Positions 5,227 through 6,753 of a DNA stretch of 6,753 nt are shown here, piece by piece; position 1 is the first letter of the stretch; the number at the start of each line of letters is the position of its first letter. The DNA is from Aquincola sp. (lineage in GTDB: Bacteria > Pseudomonadota > Gammaproteobacteria > Burkholderiales > Burkholderiaceae_C): the NCBI GenBank assembly GCA_029884035.1, contig JAOUIM010000201.1, positions 1 through 6,753 on the forward strand. The letters are read 5' to 3'. A program made the translations under genes and the position numbers. Under the pieces are notes generated by a model. That model did no database searches, was not told where the DNA came from, and saw only the letters and a list, made by a program, of their open reading frames with translations.

Positions 5227-5240
5227 TTGACGCGCATCAA
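5227..5240 (+). promoter_or_regulatory. Strong FNR/Anr-like site TTGAC-GCGC-ATCAA
   Basis: The site matches TTGAT-N4-ATCAA at nine of ten positions, inside the extended dyad CTTGA-CGCGCA-TCAAG. Placed at -41.5, it predicts a rightward start near 5275, and AACAAT (5262-5267, four of six against TATAAT) lies at -13 to -8. The leftward -10 position is all G/C apart from one A. The likely target is therefore the flavoprotein fusion at 5640, although it may also act on the cytochrome from a distance. Confidence 0.7.
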
Positions 5241-5441
5241 GCACCCCGCATTGCAGCCCCGAACAATGCACCGGTCCTCAATGTGTGCAGCCGCGGCCGG
5301 TGGCCGGCAGGGTGCGATCACCGCAGCCGCGATGCGGTCGGTCGCGGTCTTCGAGCGCGGCCGGCGTGCACAGGCATTGCCACGTTTCAGGTCCGAAGGT
5401 GCCGTCGCGGCGGCCGGATGCGGCAGATCCCGCGCCTGCCA

Positions 5442-5455
5442 TTGATCTGCTTCAA
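5442..5455 (+). promoter_or_regulatory. FNR/Anr-like site TTGAT-CTGC-TTCAA
   Basis: The site matches the FNR consensus at nine of ten positions. Its centre is about 190 bp upstream of the fusion gene. Class II spacing would put the -10 at 5478-5483, in the A/T-richer patch ACAACATAG, with only a weak hexamer match. It could be the proximal FNR-dependent promoter of the fusion gene, in tandem with the one at 5227-5240. Confidence 0.55.
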
Positions 5456-5628
5456 GTGCTGCGCCCCCCGATGCCCACAACATAGCGGCGCGCTGCGAAG
5501 GGTGAAAAGCGGCAGTCGGAGGCTGCCCCGCAGAGTCGGGCAGGGCGCAGGTGTCGTCATGTTCAATGCGCTGCGTGCGCGGTGATCCCGCCACGCTTCT
5601 GTCGCGCCACCGGAGCGCGGCGCAAACG

Positions 5629-5638
5629 AAGGGTGATC
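5629..5638 (+). promoter_or_regulatory. Extended Shine-Dalgarno AAGGGTGATC of the fusion gene
   Basis: AAGGGTGATC closely follows the full anti-Shine-Dalgarno complement AAGGAGGTGATC and sits immediately before the ATG at 5640, with AGGG 6 nt away. It fixes the start and suggests efficient translation. Confidence 0.75.
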
Positions 5639-5639
5639 C

Positions 5640-6753
5640 ATGTACCAGATCCTGCGCCGCGAAGCCTTCTCCGACACCACCTTCCTGTGGGAGGTGCAAG
5701 CCCCCGACGTGGCTCGCTCGGCCGAGCCGGGGCACTTCGTCATGCTGCGCCTGCACGATGGCAGCGAACGCATCCCGCTCACCGTCGCCGACTATGACCG
5801 CGAGCGCGGCAGCGTCACCCTCGTCATCCAGGCGCTGGGCAAGACGACGCTGGACATGCGCGACCATTACAAGCAAGGCGACTCGTTCGCCGACTTCGTG
5901 GGCCCGCTCGGGCTGCCGCAACACGTGGCCCAGGTCGGCCATGTGGTGCTGGTCGGCGGCGGCCTGGGTGTCGCGCCGGTCTATCCGCAATTGCGTGCTT
6001 TCAAGCAGGCCGGCAACCGAGTCACTGGCGTGATCGGCTTTCGCAACAAGGACCTCGTGTTCTGGGAGGACAAGTTCCGCGCCCATTGCGACGAGCTCAT
6101 CGTCTGCACCGACGACGGCAGCTACGGCAAACCGGGCTTCGTCACCGCGGCGCTGCAGGAGGTCCTGGAGCGCGACAAGCCCGACCTCGTGGTGGCGATC
6201 GGGCCGCTGCCGATGATGAACGCCTGCGTCGAGACGACGCGGCCGTTCGGCGTCAAGACCATGGTCTCGCTCAACGCGATCATGGTCGACGGCACGGGGA
6301 TGTGCGGCTCGTGCCGCGTCACGGTCGGCCATGAAATCAAGTTCGCCTGCGTCGACGGCCCCGACTTCGACGGCCACCAGGTCGATTTCAAGGAGCTCAT
6401 GCTGCGCCAGAAGCGTTTCAAGGGCGAGGAGAGCCGGGCCAGCACTGACTATGAGCATGTCTGCCATGTCGAGAAGGTCCTGTTCGAGCAGGGCAAGACC
6501 AACTACAAGAAGTACAAGGACCTGGCGCCGCAGGCGGTCAAGATGCCCGAGCGTGACCCGCTCGAGCGCTCGCGCAACTTCAAGGAAGTCAACCTCGGCT
6601 ATTCGATGGCCGATGCGCTGGCCGAGGCCGAGCGCTGCATCATGTGCAGCAAGGCGGCATGCGTCGAGGGCTGCCCGGTGTCGATCGACATCCCGCGCTT
6701 CATCCGCCACCTGCTGGTGCGCGACATCGACGGCGCGCGCGACGTGATCAACG
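5640..6753 (+). CDS. Fused NfnS/SudB-NfnL/SudA-type NAD(P)H flavoprotein, N-terminal half (runs off the window)
   Basis: The plus-strand frame is open from ATG 5640 to the window end (371 residues, no stop). Residues 1-95 form a ferredoxin-reductase-type FAD domain with RIPLTVAD at 44-51. Residues 100-200 are the NAD-binding domain (VVLVGGGLGVAPVYP, 102-116). D217, C222, C225 and C237 (in DGTGMCGSC and FAC) are the [2Fe-2S] ligands of PyrK/NfnS-like subunits; in NfnS the cluster has one Asp and three Cys. After a linker, residues 303-371 match the start of NfnL/SudA/GltD-like subunits: MPERDPLERSRNF, then AEAERCIMCSKAACVEGCPV with C333, C336, C341 and C345. The two subunits are usually separate genes; here there is one frame with no stop between them. 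Relatives act as NADH-dependent ferredoxin:NADP oxidoreductase or sulfide dehydrogenase. The exact reaction is uncertain because the large-subunit FAD/NADPH domains lie outside the window. FNR-like sites upstream suggest anaerobic induction. Confidence 0.9.
   Translation, partial: MYQILRREAFSDTTFLWEVQAPDVARSAEPGHFVMLRLHDGSERIPLTVADYDRERGSVTLVIQALGKTTLDMRDHYKQGDSFADFVGPLGLPQHVAQVGHVVLVGGGLGVAPVYPQLRAFKQAGNRVTGVIGFRNKDLVFWEDKFRAHCDELIVCTDDGSYGKPGFVTAALQEVLERDKPDLVVAIGPLPMMNACVETTRPFGVKTMVSLNAIMVDGTGMCGSCRVTVGHEIKFACVDGPDFDGHQVDFKELMLRQKRFKGEESRASTDYEHVCHVEKVLFEQGKTNYKKYKDLAPQAVKMPERDPLERSRNFKEVNLGYSMADALAEAERCIMCSKAACVEGCPVSIDIPRFIRHLLVRDIDGARDVIN

Larger units (their letters stand above)
5101..5628. 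other. Long gene-free divergent regulatory region
   Basis: No credible gene lies between the cytochrome and the flavoprotein fusion. Frames crossing the region lack ribosome sites and have Arg/Ala/Pro-rich translations. It holds two FNR-like sites (5227-5240 and 5442-5455), both better placed for rightward promoters. A hairpin CTGCCC/GGGCAG (5523-5543, 9-nt loop) has no T-run. If the first promoter is used, the fusion mRNA would have a leader of about 365 nt; the second would give about 150 nt. Confidence 0.6.

Noticed and set aside
3641..5230. Long plus-strand open frame (529 codons) opposite the octaheme cytochrome
   Set aside because: It is the antisense shadow of the CxxCH-containing gene, with no ribosome site, no domain and a Val/Gly/Ala/Arg-biased composition.
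5267..5446. Possible 59-residue plus-strand peptide in the divergent region, starting just after the first FNR promoter
   Set aside because: No Shine-Dalgarno precedes it, and the Ala/Arg/Gly-rich composition is typical of chance frames in GC-rich DNA.
5523..5543. CTGCCC/GGGCAG hairpin as a terminator or attenuator before the fusion gene
   Set aside because: The stem is only 6 bp with a 9-nt loop and no T-run follows. It is weak compared with the background of GC-rich DNA.
5097..6710. Long minus-strand open frame (537 codons) over the flavoprotein fusion
   Set aside because: It lies antisense to a clearly conserved protein, and its translation is His/Asp/Arg-rich with no domain. Such frames are a by-product of high-GC third positions on the other strand.

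Overview
The window is very GC-rich chromosomal DNA with strongly G/C-biased third codon positions, Shine-Dalgarno-led genes and FNR-type sites. This suggests a beta-proteobacterium, of Burkholderiales or Rhodocyclales type, that can live with little oxygen. That placement is an inference from base composition and gene content; no taxonomic marker is present. There are no RNA genes, insertion sequences or CRISPR arrays.

Left part (1-2924). The window opens inside a FIST sensory-domain gene on the minus strand, whose N-terminal half is visible. Behind it lies a good intrinsic terminator (818-843) that ends a 53-residue, one-segment membrane peptide gene (884-1045, minus). Divergent from the peptide gene is a LysR-type regulator of the CrgA-like group (1389-2288, plus). 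It converges, with only 9 bp between stop codons, on a flavin split-barrel (pyridoxamine-phosphate-oxidase-like) gene (2298-2924, minus). A similar dyad, TTTC-N7-GAAA, lies just ahead of the regulator's start codon and upstream of the flavoprotein gene, so the two may form a regulator-target pair.

Right part (3152-6753). A 62-residue HIG1-type twin-membrane-segment protein (3152-3340, minus) has a perfect FNR box, TTGAT-CTCG-ATCAA, with a suitably spaced -10 element. Upstream of it, on the same strand, is a periplasmic octaheme cytochrome c of the tetrathionate-reductase (OTR) family with eight CxxCH sites (3575-5014). A 625-bp gene-free region then separates this gene from a divergent gene at 5640, which runs off the window. 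That gene encodes a fusion of the NfnS/SudB/PyrK-like FAD-NAD-[2Fe-2S] subunit with the start of the NfnL/SudA/GltD-like subunit. The gene-free region carries three FNR/CRP-like sites (5087-5100, 5227-5240, 5442-5455).

Taken together, the right part looks like an oxygen-controlled redox cluster. It holds a periplasmic multiheme reductase, a cytoplasmic NAD(P)H/ferredoxin-type flavoprotein and a small respiratory-chain-associated membrane protein, all apparently under an FNR/Anr/Dnr-type regulator. Each gene family is known. What is less expected is the combination, the fused flavoprotein and the four FNR-like sites.
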